From Chitinophaga rhizophila (lineage in GTDB: Bacteria; Bacteroidota; Bacteroidia; Chitinophagales; Chitinophagaceae), in contig NZ_JAICCF010000001.1 in NCBI RefSeq assembly GCF_019492185.1, positions 1,798,001 through 1,862,000 of the forward strand: a stretch of 64,000 bases of DNA, in the 5' to 3' direction. How positions within the stretch are numbered: position 1 is the first letter of the stretch; each line of letters begins with the position of its first letter. The position numbers were made by a program, and so were the translations under genes. A model generated the notes under the pieces. The model did no database searches. It saw only the letters and a program-made list of their open reading frames with translations, and had not been told where the DNA came from. Positions 7,844 to 16,062 of the stretch are shown piece after piece.

Positions 7844-8605
7844 ATGAAGCAGTTGTCGCGTTTTATTTTATTCGCATTCATTTTAATAGCATCAGTATTT
7901 TCAGCAAAGGCACAGACTCAACCCAATACACCTCCGGTATTACCTGATTTCTCTGCCCTTATTAAGACCGGTAAAATCCAGCTGGATTTCATATCCGGGT
8001 TCCGGGATGTGAAGTTTATAGGCGTGCAACGCTCTCTGGATAGTATATTGAACTTCAGCACTATCGGACTGGTTAGCAATCCGAATGACTTCAGGATCAG
8101 TTACCAGGACTTTAAACCACTACCCGGCTCTAACTATTACCGCCTTTTTATCCAGTTTAATAACGGGCGCTACCTGTATTCAAAGATCATTATGGCCGTT
8201 CCTGACAGTACTATTGACGGCAGTCAGAAGCTTCAGCTGGCAGATGTCAAGGAGGCTATTGCCGCTGCTAAAGAAGCTGGAGTAAATACCGGTACTAATC
8301 CGACTACTAAGGAGAAGGCGGTGAAAGAAGAGAAAATTGTATGGCATCCGTCAAATTATATCTACACCACCGCGGATGGCAACGTGAATATTAAACTGCC
8401 AGATGCACCTGATAAGAAGTACAGTGTGAAGTTTTTTGAGCCAGATGGCTCCTTCCTTTTTGAGATCCGGCAGGTGAAAGAACCCTTCCTGATCCTGGAG
8501 AAAGCGATCTTCCTTCATGCGGGTTGGTTTAACTTTGAGATCTATGAGGATGGTAAGGCTTTCGAGAAATGGAATCTCTATATACCATTGAGCTACAGGA
8601 ATTGA
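7844..8605 (+). CDS. Secreted protein of unknown function
   Basis: I do not recognise the family. From the ATG at 7844 the 253-aa product starts with a signal peptide (MKQLSRFILFAFILIASVFSAKA, then QTQ). The ATG at 7817 would put nine residues in front and is less likely. After cleavage comes a Pro-rich stretch, then a region with YYRLFIQFNNGRYLYSKIIM, which resembles the end of a small beta-sandwich of the kind seen in Bacteroidota surface proteins. A charged linker (about 145-165, TKEKAVKEEK) separates it from a second beta-rich half that ends in WNLYIPLSYRN. No cysteines or lipobox are apparent, so it is probably soluble periplasmic or exported. It stands alone, followed by a long hairpin. 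Confidence 0.75.
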   Translation: MKQLSRFILFAFILIASVFSAKAQTQPNTPPVLPDFSALIKTGKIQLDFISGFRDVKFIGVQRSLDSILNFSTIGLVSNPNDFRISYQDFKPLPGSNYYRLFIQFNNGRYLYSKIIMAVPDSTIDGSQKLQLADVKEAIAAAKEAGVNTGTNPTTKEKAVKEEKIVWHPSNYIYTTADGNVNIKLPDAPDKKYSVKFFEPDGSFLFEIRQVKEPFLILEKAIFLHAGWFNFEIYEDGKAFEKWNLYIPLSYRN

Positions 8606-8625
8606 GTATTCCATGTAAAAAATAG

Positions 8626-8670
8626 TAAGTACAAAGGCCTGTAATATAGTATTACAGGCCTTTGTACTTA
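8626..8670. terminator. 20-bp perfect hairpin at the convergent gene end
   Basis: Arms 8626-8645 and 8651-8670 are perfectly complementary around a 5-nt loop, 20 nt after the stop of the secreted protein gene. There is no clear T-run on either side. It may serve both converging genes. Confidence 0.6.
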
Positions 8671-8694
8671 TGATGTTTTGATCAAGTCCACCTT

Positions 8695-8835
8695 CTCTTC
8701 GTCGCTTGTTCGTCGCTTGTTCGTCGCTAGTACTACCTGGGTTCACCCCTTCTTTACCCCTTGGCCGTCGCTTGGCCGTCGCTTGTACTACCTGGGTTTA
8801 CCCGCTCCTTGCTCCTTGTTCGTCCTCTGATAGTT
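8695..8835. repeat. Short tandem repeat patch with 11-bp units and a 27-bp direct repeat
   Basis: CGTCGCTTGTT occurs at 8700-8710 and 8711-8721 and then as a partial unit. A related unit (GGCCGTCGCTT) is repeated at about 8763-8784. A 27-nt segment (8722-8748) recurs with two mismatches at 8777-8803, 55 bp apart. The tail holds CTCCTTGCTCCTTG. The patch is non-coding and lies between the converging 7844 gene and lipB. The unit size and lack of spacers exclude a CRISPR array. Confidence 0.8.
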
Positions 8836-8852
8836 GTTTATCCTGCGCTAAT

Positions 8853-9575
8853 TTATGGCACATTCATAATTAACTCTGCTTCAAACACTTCCGAGAAATG
8901 CCGGGCAAGACGTTCCTTAACTTCGGTTTCTGACACTTCCCTACCCAGTTCCTCATGCATAGCGGCTACTTTCTTATCCACGATCCCACAGGGCACAATG
9001 TTACCAAAGTAATCCAGGTTCGTATTCACATTCAGTGCGAAGCCATGCATGGTGATCCACCGGCTACAGCGTACGCCCATTGCACAGATTTTACGCGCCC
9101 GGGCGGGATCGTGCGGATCTAACCAGACACCGGTTTCTCCGGCGGAACGATCGCCTTTAATGCCATAGTCTGCCAGTGTCAGTATAATCACTTCCTCCAG
9201 GTTACGCAGGTATTTACCAATATCTGTAAAGAAATTTTCGAGGTCCAGGATAGGATAACCTACTACCTGGCCGGGGCCGTGGTAGGTGATGTCGCCCCCA
9301 CGGTTGGTATTTGAGAAAGTAATGCCCTTATCCTCCATCTGCTGGCTATTCAGCAGCAGATGCTCTATATGCCCGCTCTTACCAAGGGTATAAATGTGCG
9401 GATGACCACAAAACAACAGATAGTTAGTGGTTTCCTTTGCCAGACCTGCCGGCTCCTCCCCCTTTGCCAATGCCTGCTTGATGCGGACATTCTCCTGTAA
9501 AAGTTGCTCCTGATAGTCCCAGGCCTTCTGATAATCAATGATTCCCAGGTCTTTGGTATGGATCTTCTTGTTCAT
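8853..9575 (-). CDS. lipB: Octanoyltransferase (lipoate biosynthesis)
   Basis: Transfers octanoyl from octanoyl-ACP to lipoyl domains, the first step of endogenous lipoate synthesis in the cytoplasm. The 240-aa sequence shows the family motif RGGDITYHGPGQ (92-103), the lysine K162 in the ARKICAMGVR block, HGFALNV (177-183) and the nucleophile C196 in VPCGI. Length and motif order are normal. lipA is not in the window. It is divergent from the rluD-type gene and has its own TACTTTTG -7 box 11 nt before the ATG. Confidence 0.95.
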   Translation of the reverse strand: MNKKIHTKDLGIIDYQKAWDYQEQLLQENVRIKQALAKGEEPAGLAKETTNYLLFCGHPHIYTLGKSGHIEHLLLNSQQMEDKGITFSNTNRGGDITYHGPGQVVGYPILDLENFFTDIGKYLRNLEEVIILTLADYGIKGDRSAGETGVWLDPHDPARARKICAMGVRCSRWITMHGFALNVNTNLDYFGNIVPCGIVDKKVAAMHEELGREVSETEVKERLARHFSEVFEAELIMNVP

Positions 9576-9585
9576 ATTACAGGTG

Positions 9586-9593
9586 CAAAAGTA
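9586..9593 (-). promoter_or_regulatory. -7 box (TACTTTTG) of lipB
   Basis: Minus-strand TACTTTTG followed by C, matching TAnnTTTG, with the lipB ATG 10 nt downstream. This implies a very short 5' UTR. Confidence 0.6.
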
Positions 9594-9714
9594 CGCATTT
9601 ACCGGTTGCGGAGATTACTGCCCCGGAGACGGCAACCGGTCGAAGATATGTTTTCAGGAAGACGAATCTGGCAGGTACATCGTATAGACCTGCTTACTTG
9701 CGCGCGGTTATTTG

Positions 9715-9722
9715 TACCTTTG
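9715..9722 (+). promoter_or_regulatory. -7 box (TACCTTTG) of the rluD-type gene
   Basis: TACCTTTG followed by C lies 18 nt before the ATG at 9741. It supports choosing that start rather than the far upstream ATG at 9504, which would run back through the lipB promoter region. Confidence 0.6.
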
Positions 9723-9740
9723 CAAAAATTTAAAATCCTC

Positions 9741-10811
9741 ATGGCGGAAGAACTGATTGAACTTGACGATGAATTGGAAAATGGAGAAGGCAGCGAGGAG
9801 CTGTACGAGCGGGTAAATATTATAGCGGACAAAGGACAGGAGCCACTTCGGGTGGACAAGTTCCTGATGAACCGGGTGGAAGGTGCTACCCGTAATAAGA
9901 TCCAGCAGGCCTGCGATAATGGAATGGTCATCGTTAACGACAAACCGGTAAAATCCAACTATAAGGTAAAAGCACACGACCGCATTGTGGTGTTCTCTAA
10001 CAAAAATCCGGAGAATACGGAAGTACTGCCGGAAGAAATGCCGCTGGACATCGTTTATGAAGACGAAGATCTGATGATTATCAATAAGTTGCCCGGCATG
10101 GTGGTACACCCCGGCTGCGGTAACTATACTGGTACCCTAGTGAACGGCCTGGCCTGGTACCTGGGAGACCGTAGTACGACCCCTGTACCGGAACCGGCAA
10201 TACCAAGATTCGGGCTGGTACACCGTATTGACAAGAATACCAGTGGTTTATTGGTAATCGCCAAGTCTGACAAGGCGATGAACGACCTGGCCAAGCAGTT
10301 TTTTGACCACACCGTACAACGCAGATACCTTGCCCTGGTATGGGGTGATTTTGAGGAAGATGAAGGAACAATTGAAGCCCATGTAGGCCGTCACCAGCGA
10401 TTCCGTAAGATCATGGATGCATATCCGGATGGGGAATATGGTAAAGAGGCGATCACACACTATAAGGTACTGGAACGTTTTAACTATGTGACACTGGTTG
10501 AATGCCGTCTTGAGACAGGCCGTACGCACCAGATCAGGGTGCATATGCAGCACATTGGTCACTCCCTGTTTAATGATGATACCTATGGTGGTAACCGTAT
10601 CCTGAAAGGTACTGTTTTCGCCAAATACAAGCAGTTTGTGGAAAACTGTTTTGAAATCATGCCGCGTCATGCCCTGCATGCGCAAACACTTGGATTTATC
10701 CATCCGCGTACCCGCAAACCTATACATTTTGAGAGTCCGTTACCGGAGGATTTTAAGTCTGTGCTAGAGAAATGGAAGCGCTATGTAAGTGCCAGACCAC
10801 TGGAGGAGTAA
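9741..10811 (+). CDS. rluD: RluA/RluD-family rRNA pseudouridine synthase
   Basis: 356-aa enzyme that isomerises uridines in 23S rRNA. An acidic N-terminal tail is followed by an S4 RNA-binding domain (about 30-95, LRVDKFLMNRV and VIVNDKPVK) and the catalytic domain with HRIDKNTSGLLV, in which D164 is the catalytic aspartate. RTHQIRVHMQHIGHSLFNDD is the expected C-terminal block. The open frame extends upstream to 9504, but the extra 79 codons overlap the divergent lipB gene, look like read-through of non-coding sequence, and lie before the promoter. The family is certain; the exact target site (RluD-like rather than RluA/RluC) is inferred from the S4 domain and length. Confidence 0.9.
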   Translation: MAEELIELDDELENGEGSEELYERVNIIADKGQEPLRVDKFLMNRVEGATRNKIQQACDNGMVIVNDKPVKSNYKVKAHDRIVVFSNKNPENTEVLPEEMPLDIVYEDEDLMIINKLPGMVVHPGCGNYTGTLVNGLAWYLGDRSTTPVPEPAIPRFGLVHRIDKNTSGLLVIAKSDKAMNDLAKQFFDHTVQRRYLALVWGDFEEDEGTIEAHVGRHQRFRKIMDAYPDGEYGKEAITHYKVLERFNYVTLVECRLETGRTHQIRVHMQHIGHSLFNDDTYGGNRILKGTVFAKYKQFVENCFEIMPRHALHAQTLGFIHPRTRKPIHFESPLPEDFKSVLEKWKRYVSARPLEE

Positions 10812-10875
10812 ATCCATTAAAAAATTAAAACATATCATTTTTTGTTTTAATTTAGCGGCTTACCCATGTCCCTTC

Positions 10876-12540
10876 ATGAGAAACCTATACCTATTTATCG
10901 CGGTTTTGACAACCATGCTGGGTGCATTTAGTGCCCGCGCACAGACACAATTTACGTACTCGACGACCTGCCGGAATGATAGTGTTAGATTTGATATTGC
11001 ACAAGCTGATCTTGCAGGTATCGACTCAGTACGTTGGTATTTTGGTGACCCGGCTTCCGGAGCGGCTGATACTTCACGAAGAATAAAAGGCGCCCACCTT
11101 TACAATACCATTGGTGACTATACTGTGCAGCTGATCGCCTACAGAGCAGGCGTTCCGCAGACATCTACCACAACATTTACCATCGTGGAGCCCGTCATAC
11201 ATGACTTTGGCCCTACGGATCAGACCCTCTGTGACAGCACCACAATTACTCTTACTGCACCCGATGTACCTGGCGCTACTTATGAGTGGCAGGACGGTTC
11301 TACCGAGCGCAGCATCCTGGTAGACTCGATGACAACCTACAAGGTGAAAATTAACGGGTGTCTGGTACCGGATTCTGTAAATATCTTTTATACACCTGTT
11401 CCTGAACTGGACCTGGGCGATAGCAGCCTGGTATTATGTATCGGCGAGACAATCGAGCTGGATGCCACCGCACAAAACTGTACGTATCTCTGGAGTACCG
11501 GAGAAATTACGCCAAATATCATTGTACACAGCGACACCGCGATGCCATCCACTCAGTATATTGTTACAGCAGATGCGAAGGGCTGCGGAGTATACCGGGA
11601 TACCATATACATCGCATTTGCCGGCGCAGAACATCCGTTCTCTCTGGGTAAGGACACTATTCTTTGTCCGGGGGAAACTGTCACGCTGGATGCTTACACC
11701 GATGGCGCAACCGGCTACCGCTGGGGCAACCGTGCAACAACGCGGACTACTACTATCAGAAGCAGATGGGACCTGTGGGTATTTGTAGAAATCAATAATA
11801 CCTGTGAGGTACTGGATACAATCCTGATACGTTATAACCCGGAAAAAGCGCTGGAACTCGGCAATGACACCGTTGTTTGTAAAGGCGAAACGCTGGTATT
11901 AAAAGCTGATTTTGGCACTGCCGCATATCGCTGGCAGGATACCTCGAAGCAGGCCACCTTTTATGTAAGGGAAACCGGTTATTATTGGGTAGAAGCGAAG
12001 GTGGGACGATGTATAGATCAGGATACCATTCATGTCATCTTTGAAGATACTTTACGTACTAATTTAGGTGCAGATACCTTGTTGTGTATGGGTACGGTGT
12101 ATAACCTGCATCCTGACGGAGCCGGCGCTAATTATAAATGGCAGGACAGTTCGTCTTTACCGATATTCCCGGTTACGCAGGCAGGGCATTACGCGATCGT
12201 GGCCAATAATAGTTGTGGTCAATCAATAGATGAAATAGATATTGCGTTTCAGGAATGTGGTTGCCAGGTATATCTGCCTTCAGCATTTACACCTAATGCA
12301 GATGGGGTGAATGACTATTTCCGGCCGAAGGTCCGATGTCCGATCAGTGACTTTGAGCTGGTCATCTATAACCGGTGGGGACAGCGAATTTACTATACCA
12401 CAGATCCGGAAGTTGGCTGGAAGGGCACGTGGGATAAAGGAAGAGTGCCAGTCGGCACATATGTGTGGGTGGTAGACTATAAGGTGATATCGACAGGAGA
12501 GAAAGTAAAGAAGACAGGTGCAGTAACCGTTATATACTAA
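10876..12540 (+). CDS. Secreted PKD/Ig-like repeat protein with type IX secretion type B sorting domain
   Basis: 554-aa surface protein. The ATG at 10876 opens a signal peptide (MRNLYLFIAVLTTMLGAFSARA); the open frame starting at 10789 overlaps the upstream gene and is rejected. A PKD-like domain covers about 25-105 (VRWYFGDP ... HLYNTIGDYTVQLIAY). Five degenerate Ig-like modules follow (about 110-460), each with a L-G-x-D/S-x-x-L/V-C-x-G-E-T pattern and a Y-x-W-x-D/N core. The last 95 residues match the gliding-motility-associated C-terminal (CHU_C) domain: LPSAFTPNADGVNDYF, VIYNRWGQRIY and the GTYVWVVDY strand. Such proteins cross the outer membrane by the type IX system and are adhesin-like. 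Ligand unknown. The stop codon is part of the terminator stem. Confidence 0.85.
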   Translation: MRNLYLFIAVLTTMLGAFSARAQTQFTYSTTCRNDSVRFDIAQADLAGIDSVRWYFGDPASGAADTSRRIKGAHLYNTIGDYTVQLIAYRAGVPQTSTTTFTIVEPVIHDFGPTDQTLCDSTTITLTAPDVPGATYEWQDGSTERSILVDSMTTYKVKINGCLVPDSVNIFYTPVPELDLGDSSLVLCIGETIELDATAQNCTYLWSTGEITPNIIVHSDTAMPSTQYIVTADAKGCGVYRDTIYIAFAGAEHPFSLGKDTILCPGETVTLDAYTDGATGYRWGNRATTRTTTIRSRWDLWVFVEINNTCEVLDTILIRYNPEKALELGNDTVVCKGETLVLKADFGTAAYRWQDTSKQATFYVRETGYYWVEAKVGRCIDQDTIHVIFEDTLRTNLGADTLLCMGTVYNLHPDGAGANYKWQDSSSLPIFPVTQAGHYAIVANNSCGQSIDEIDIAFQECGCQVYLPSAFTPNADGVNDYFRPKVRCPISDFELVIYNRWGQRIYYTTDPEVGWKGTWDKGRVPVGTYVWVVDYKVISTGEKVKKTGAVTVIY

Positions 12541-12579
12541 CAAGAAGGGATGCTTTTATACAAAGCATCCCTTCTTGTT
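12539..12579. terminator. Bidirectional terminator, 18-bp stem
   Basis: Perfect arms 12539-12556 and 12562-12579 around TATAC. The plus strand ends CTTCTTGTTTA, and the complementary strand has a similar T-rich end. It serves the converging adhesin-like gene and the 12627 gene. Confidence 0.8.
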
Positions 12580-12626
12580 TATAGATAGTTGACCAGATGA
12601 ACGATAAGAACAGTTATTGACAGTTA

Positions 12627-13556
12627 TCAGTTTGCCGTAAACGAATGAAATTTTGCAATGAATTTCGCCGTCTCTCTTTTCTTGAAGGGTACGTCCCAGG
12701 TACCATCATAAGTAACGAGCGCGGGAATGAGGAGGCCTTGTTGTTTGGTCATCTGAACATCCATTTTCACGTCGAAATCAAACATCATGGTTTTGTAAGA
12801 CAGCGAGTATTTACGACCAACAATTTCAAAGTTATCTTTATTGAAGTAAGTAATCAGTTCGTTAACCACTACATCTCCCCTGTCTATACTATTCAGATCG
12901 GGCCTGGCTTTGGCGCTGAAGACATAACAGGTTACACCAAGATAGTCCTGGGAGGAGATAGCGAAGTTATACAGGCGCATTACTTCCGGATCGAAGATAG
13001 CGACTTTACCTCCAACGATGGGCACACCGCGTACAGGCTTACCTGGATTGAAGATGAGTTTTTTCAGCTGGGCTTTATGCCGGGCCATACTACCTTTTGC
13101 ACTTTCAGGTTCTTCGCCGGTCGCGTCTGCGCAGACAGTACCTTTGGTAAAGAAGAGATTACCATACAGCTCGGCGGTGTAGTAATTGTAATCTCCTTTT
13201 TTATCAAAGAAGTCGCCGGTGACCTGCTGGTCGAGTACTTTCATACTACGGCATCTGCCTTGCATGGACTGTTGGGTTTCACTTTTCAGTGACGCCTGTA
13301 CTGCATTGCTTTTATTGTAGATGCGGATGTCATTGTCAGCGGTATAACCGAGAAGGTGTAGGTTTTTAAAAGCACGATAGAAGGTTGTATCGTCTTCTAC
13401 TCTTTTGATAAAGCTGTTGACGTCAAAGCCTATACGTTTGGCTTCAACGATCACTTCATCGAGGTTGACGGTCATTCCTTTATAAATGGCGGTATCCTGT
13501 GCAAAGGATTGTTGAAAGCATAGTAGTGAGACAGTGTAGATCCAGAGTTTTCGCAT
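12627..13556 (-). CDS. Secreted protein of unknown function with a SusC-like LDEVIV motif
   Basis: I do not recognise a named family. The 309-aa product has a signal peptide (MRKLWIYTVSLLCFQQSFA, then QDT). Shortly after it comes VNLDEVIVEAKR (about 31-42), very like the LNEVVVTALG segment that precedes the plug in SusC proteins, yet there is no plug, no barrel and no carboxypeptidase-like domain. The rest is a predicted beta-rich soluble domain with YFNKDNFEIVGRKYSLSYK and VTYDGTWDVPFKKRETAKF, the style of Bacteroidota periplasmic proteins that measure or bind something. It is transcribed toward the bidirectional terminator. It lies 26 bp downstream of the anti-sigma gene at 13583-14416 and could be the last cistron of that operon. 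Confidence 0.75.
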   Translation of the reverse strand: MRKLWIYTVSLLCFQQSFAQDTAIYKGMTVNLDEVIVEAKRIGFDVNSFIKRVEDDTTFYRAFKNLHLLGYTADNDIRIYNKSNAVQASLKSETQQSMQGRCRSMKVLDQQVTGDFFDKKGDYNYYTAELYGNLFFTKGTVCADATGEEPESAKGSMARHKAQLKKLIFNPGKPVRGVPIVGGKVAIFDPEVMRLYNFAISSQDYLGVTCYVFSAKARPDLNSIDRGDVVVNELITYFNKDNFEIVGRKYSLSYKTMMFDFDVKMDVQMTKQQGLLIPALVTYDGTWDVPFKKRETAKFIAKFHSFTAN

Positions 13557-13582
13557 GTTGCGAAATTATGTATTTTCTTGTA

Positions 13583-14416
13583 CTAGCTGGCTTTTCCTGC
13601 GACATACATCTGATCAAGCGTCGGGGCCGGGCTACCACCTTTCTTTTCGAGAGTGATAGCGAACATTTCAGCATTTTCGATCGATTTCATTTTGTGCAGC
13701 AGTTCGGTAGTGTTGGTAGTTTCGAGTACACCCATATCAACAGGTTTACCATCTACAATAGCCCAGAGCTGGTATTGTTTATTGGCAGCGGGCGCTGGCA
13801 GGTTGTTGGCCATGAGGAACACTTCCTTTGACTGCTGGTTCCAGTATACAGTTGCCAGTGCAGTTGGGAAGGGTTTGGTACCGGGCATCCTGACAGCTTT
13901 CATGGAGGGATCTTTGAAGATGTTGATGGTATGTTCCATCTGTTCCATGCGGGCGCGGTAAAGATTAGACTCGGAAGCTAATGTATTTTGTGCGGAGAGT
14001 AATGCTTCGTAACGTCCTTTGTAGTCATTTATCTGACCGAAGAAGATGTAATTCATGGCAACGCTACCCAGGAGCAGAAGGATCGCAGCGGCAGCAGCCC
14101 AGCGCCATGCGCTGTTGACATAAACGGTTTGTTTTGTTTCTTCCGGAAATTCAGATGTTTCGACATAGGTTCCGTTTTCCCGCGCTGTTTCTTCATCAGC
14201 TATTGTTTGAAGAAGGTTTTGTCTGATGAATGCGGGTGCAGGTTTTGCCTGCAGGATAATGTATTGTTCCATATCCAGCTGGCAGTCATTTACTGCAGCC
14301 CTTACTTCCGGATATTGTGCCATGGCGCGTTCCAGCTCCTCTATTTCGTTGGAGGTTGCTAATCCACTAACATAAGCTTCGATCAATCCGGACGATATGA
14401 AACGTGATGCGTCCAC
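13583..14416 (-). CDS. Anti-sigma factor, RskA-type
   Basis: 277-aa membrane regulator expected to hold the ECF sigma factor encoded directly upstream. The N-terminal cytoplasmic part (1-100) starts with MDASRFISSGLIEAYVSGLA, typical of the anti-sigma-K N terminus. One transmembrane helix (about 104-126) is followed by a coiled region (about 130-165) and a periplasmic RskA C-terminal domain with MANNLPAPAANKQYQLWAIV and ENAEMFAITLEKKGGS. It begins 2 nt after the sigma stop, so the pair is translationally linked. It is paralogous to the protein at 15198-16058. The inducing signal is unknown. Confidence 0.88.
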   Translation of the reverse strand: MDASRFISSGLIEAYVSGLATSNEIEELERAMAQYPEVRAAVNDCQLDMEQYIILQAKPAPAFIRQNLLQTIADEETARENGTYVETSEFPEETKQTVYVNSAWRWAAAAAILLLLGSVAMNYIFFGQINDYKGRYEALLSAQNTLASESNLYRARMEQMEHTINIFKDPSMKAVRMPGTKPFPTALATVYWNQQSKEVFLMANNLPAPAANKQYQLWAIVDGKPVDMGVLETTNTTELLHKMKSIENAEMFAITLEKKGGSPAPTLDQMYVAGKAS

Positions 14417-14418
14417 TC

Positions 14419-14970
14419 TTATACTAATTTTAACAAGTTTCTCAATTGAATAATTGCATTCCTCATCCTAGTCTTAACTGTACCCAAAGGGATCTCCAGC
14501 ACCTTGGAAATTTCTTCCTGGGTGCAACCTTTATAGTACGCTAAATCAATGATGATTCGTTGTTCCTTAGTTAATTTTTCAAGAACCTTTGAAAGTCCAA
14601 GATGGTCAACGGATGGGTGTACAGTTAAATTACCTGTATATAAATGTACGTCATCTCCAATGTCTTGGATTTTCTGATCCATTTTATGTGCCTTTGAACG
14701 GAGTGTGTCAATAGCAGAGTTACGGGTAATATTGAGCATCCAGGTAAACAAACGTCCTTTACTTTCATCGTACCGGTCTATATTACGCCAGATTTTTAAG
14801 AACACTTCCTGCAGCACATCATTCGCATTACTCTCGTCGTTGAGCACTTTAAGTGCTACCCCGTACAAGGCAGGCGAATATCGGTCATACAGGTAGCCGA
14901 ATACCTTCTGGTCTTTGGCTTTCAGCCCCTGTACCAGCTCAGATTCCGTATATGTGAACGCGGATTCCAA
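14419..14970 (-). CDS. ECF RNA polymerase sigma factor, SigK-like
   Basis: 183-aa sigma-70 family factor. Region 2 spans about 20-90 (FGYLYDRYSPALYGVALKV, DVLQEVFLKIW, GRLFTWMLNITRN) and region 4 about 130-180 (LTKEQRIIIDLAYYKGCTQ, IPLGTVKTRMRNA). It directs RNA polymerase to a regulon under control of the adjacent RskA-type anti-sigma factor. It is closely similar along its whole length to the sigma factor at 16063-16611, so the two sigma/anti-sigma pairs arose by duplication. About 230 bp without a gene precede it, enough for an own promoter. The start at 14970 gives the usual short N terminus. Confidence 0.92.
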   Translation of the reverse strand: MESAFTYTESELVQGLKAKDQKVFGYLYDRYSPALYGVALKVLNDESNANDVLQEVFLKIWRNIDRYDESKGRLFTWMLNITRNSAIDTLRSKAHKMDQKIQDIGDDVHLYTGNLTVHPSVDHLGLSKVLEKLTKEQRIIIDLAYYKGCTQEEISKVLEIPLGTVKTRMRNAIIQLRNLLKLV

Positions 14971-15197
14971 AACAGTTAATAATTTTGTTAAAAATACTTT
15001 TCACAGTGTTCACTACATTCAGCTGCAGGTGCTACAGTCTACTAACTGGTACCGGTACAACATGAAGTTACAATCCAAATAAATCCTAATAACGATGGTT
15101 AATGGGAATGCAATAATAAAGGAAAGATAGCAATTATTACGGAATAATTGATAATGAGCGTTATAGTTGGAGGAATGGAGTAAAATTAGTGAGATGG

Positions 15198-16058
15198 TCA
15201 ACCGGCAACTTTACCAGCTACATACATCTGGTCAAGGCTTGCTGAGGTGCTGCCGCCTTTCTTTTCGAGGGTTACTGCGAATACCTGGGCATTTTCAACA
15301 GCTTTCACCTTTTGTATGACGCGGGCATTGTTACCCAGTTCAAATACACCGGCATCAATGGGTTTACCGTTAACGATAGCCCATAACTGGTATTGCTTAT
15401 CAGCAGGCGGCTCGGGTAGTTCCTGTGCCAGGATGAAGGTTTCTTTGGTTTGCGGATTCCACCCTACGGTAGCTACGATGCCGGTATGTTTTCCCATACC
15501 CGGCATGCGGGTCCATTTAAAAGCGGGATTTTTCAGAATGTCAGCCTCTTTGCGAACCGAGGCTAGTTCATCCTTAAGCGCTTGTTTTTCGGCATTAATA
15601 GCTTCCTGTTCAGCCTGCATTTCGGCATACTGATCTTTAAACTGATCGGAATTGCCATAAGAGACTACATTCATGGTCACACTGGCCAGCAGCAATATGA
15701 TAGCTGCAACGGCACTGTATTGCCATATACGAATAGGAGCAACACCTTCGCCTTTTTCTTCGGAGAAGGGGTCGTCGTATGTTTTTTCGGTAGTAGTTGT
15801 GATTGGAGATGCAGCGGGTGTGTCTTGTACATCGTCTTTACGCAGGCGCTCCATGAGCTGCCGTTTGATACCTGCCGGCGGTTTCTGGGCCCACAATTCT
15901 ATGTAGCGCTCCATATCCTGCCGGATGGCGTCTGCTGCGGCTTTTACTTCCGGATACTCCTGAATGGCTCCTTCTACCTCACGGGCTTCAGGTTCAGAGA
16001 GCAACCCTGTAACGTGATTTTCAATAACACCGGACGATATGTAACGTTGAACATCCAC
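15198..16058 (-). CDS. Anti-sigma factor, RskA-type (second copy)
   Basis: 286-aa paralogue of the 13583-14416 protein with the same plan: cytoplasmic N terminus (MDVQRYISSGVIENHVTGLL), transmembrane helix about 112-133, a charged coiled coil about 138-175 and a periplasmic RskA domain (LAQELPEPPADKQYQLWAIV, ENAQVFAVTLEKKGGS). The two C-terminal domains share long blocks, including DQMYVAGK at the very end, while the linkers before the helix differ. This suggests the two copies sense related signals but may bind different sigma factors. It starts 4 nt after the stop of its sigma gene. Confidence 0.88.
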   Translation of the reverse strand: MDVQRYISSGVIENHVTGLLSEPEAREVEGAIQEYPEVKAAADAIRQDMERYIELWAQKPPAGIKRQLMERLRKDDVQDTPAASPITTTTEKTYDDPFSEEKGEGVAPIRIWQYSAVAAIILLLASVTMNVVSYGNSDQFKDQYAEMQAEQEAINAEKQALKDELASVRKEADILKNPAFKWTRMPGMGKHTGIVATVGWNPQTKETFILAQELPEPPADKQYQLWAIVNGKPIDAGVFELGNNARVIQKVKAVENAQVFAVTLEKKGGSTSASLDQMYVAGKVAG

Positions 16059-16062
16059 TTGC

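Noticed and set aside
7651-7947. 98-aa plus-strand ORF overlapping the secreted-protein gene
   Set aside because: It overlaps the signal-peptide region of the 7844 gene in another frame and shows only AT-rich composition.
8695-8835. CRISPR array
   Set aside because: Units are only 11 bp and directly adjacent, with no spacers of constant length and no cas genes nearby.
9504-9740. Longer start for the rluD-type gene
   Set aside because: The extra 79 codons overlap the divergent lipB start and its promoter; TACCTTTG just before 9741 and the S4 domain position favour the shorter form.
12645-13292. 215-aa plus-strand ORF
   Set aside because: It lies wholly inside the secreted-protein gene on the other strand, whose product has a signal peptide and a sensible length. 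The plus-strand translation has no recognisable pattern.
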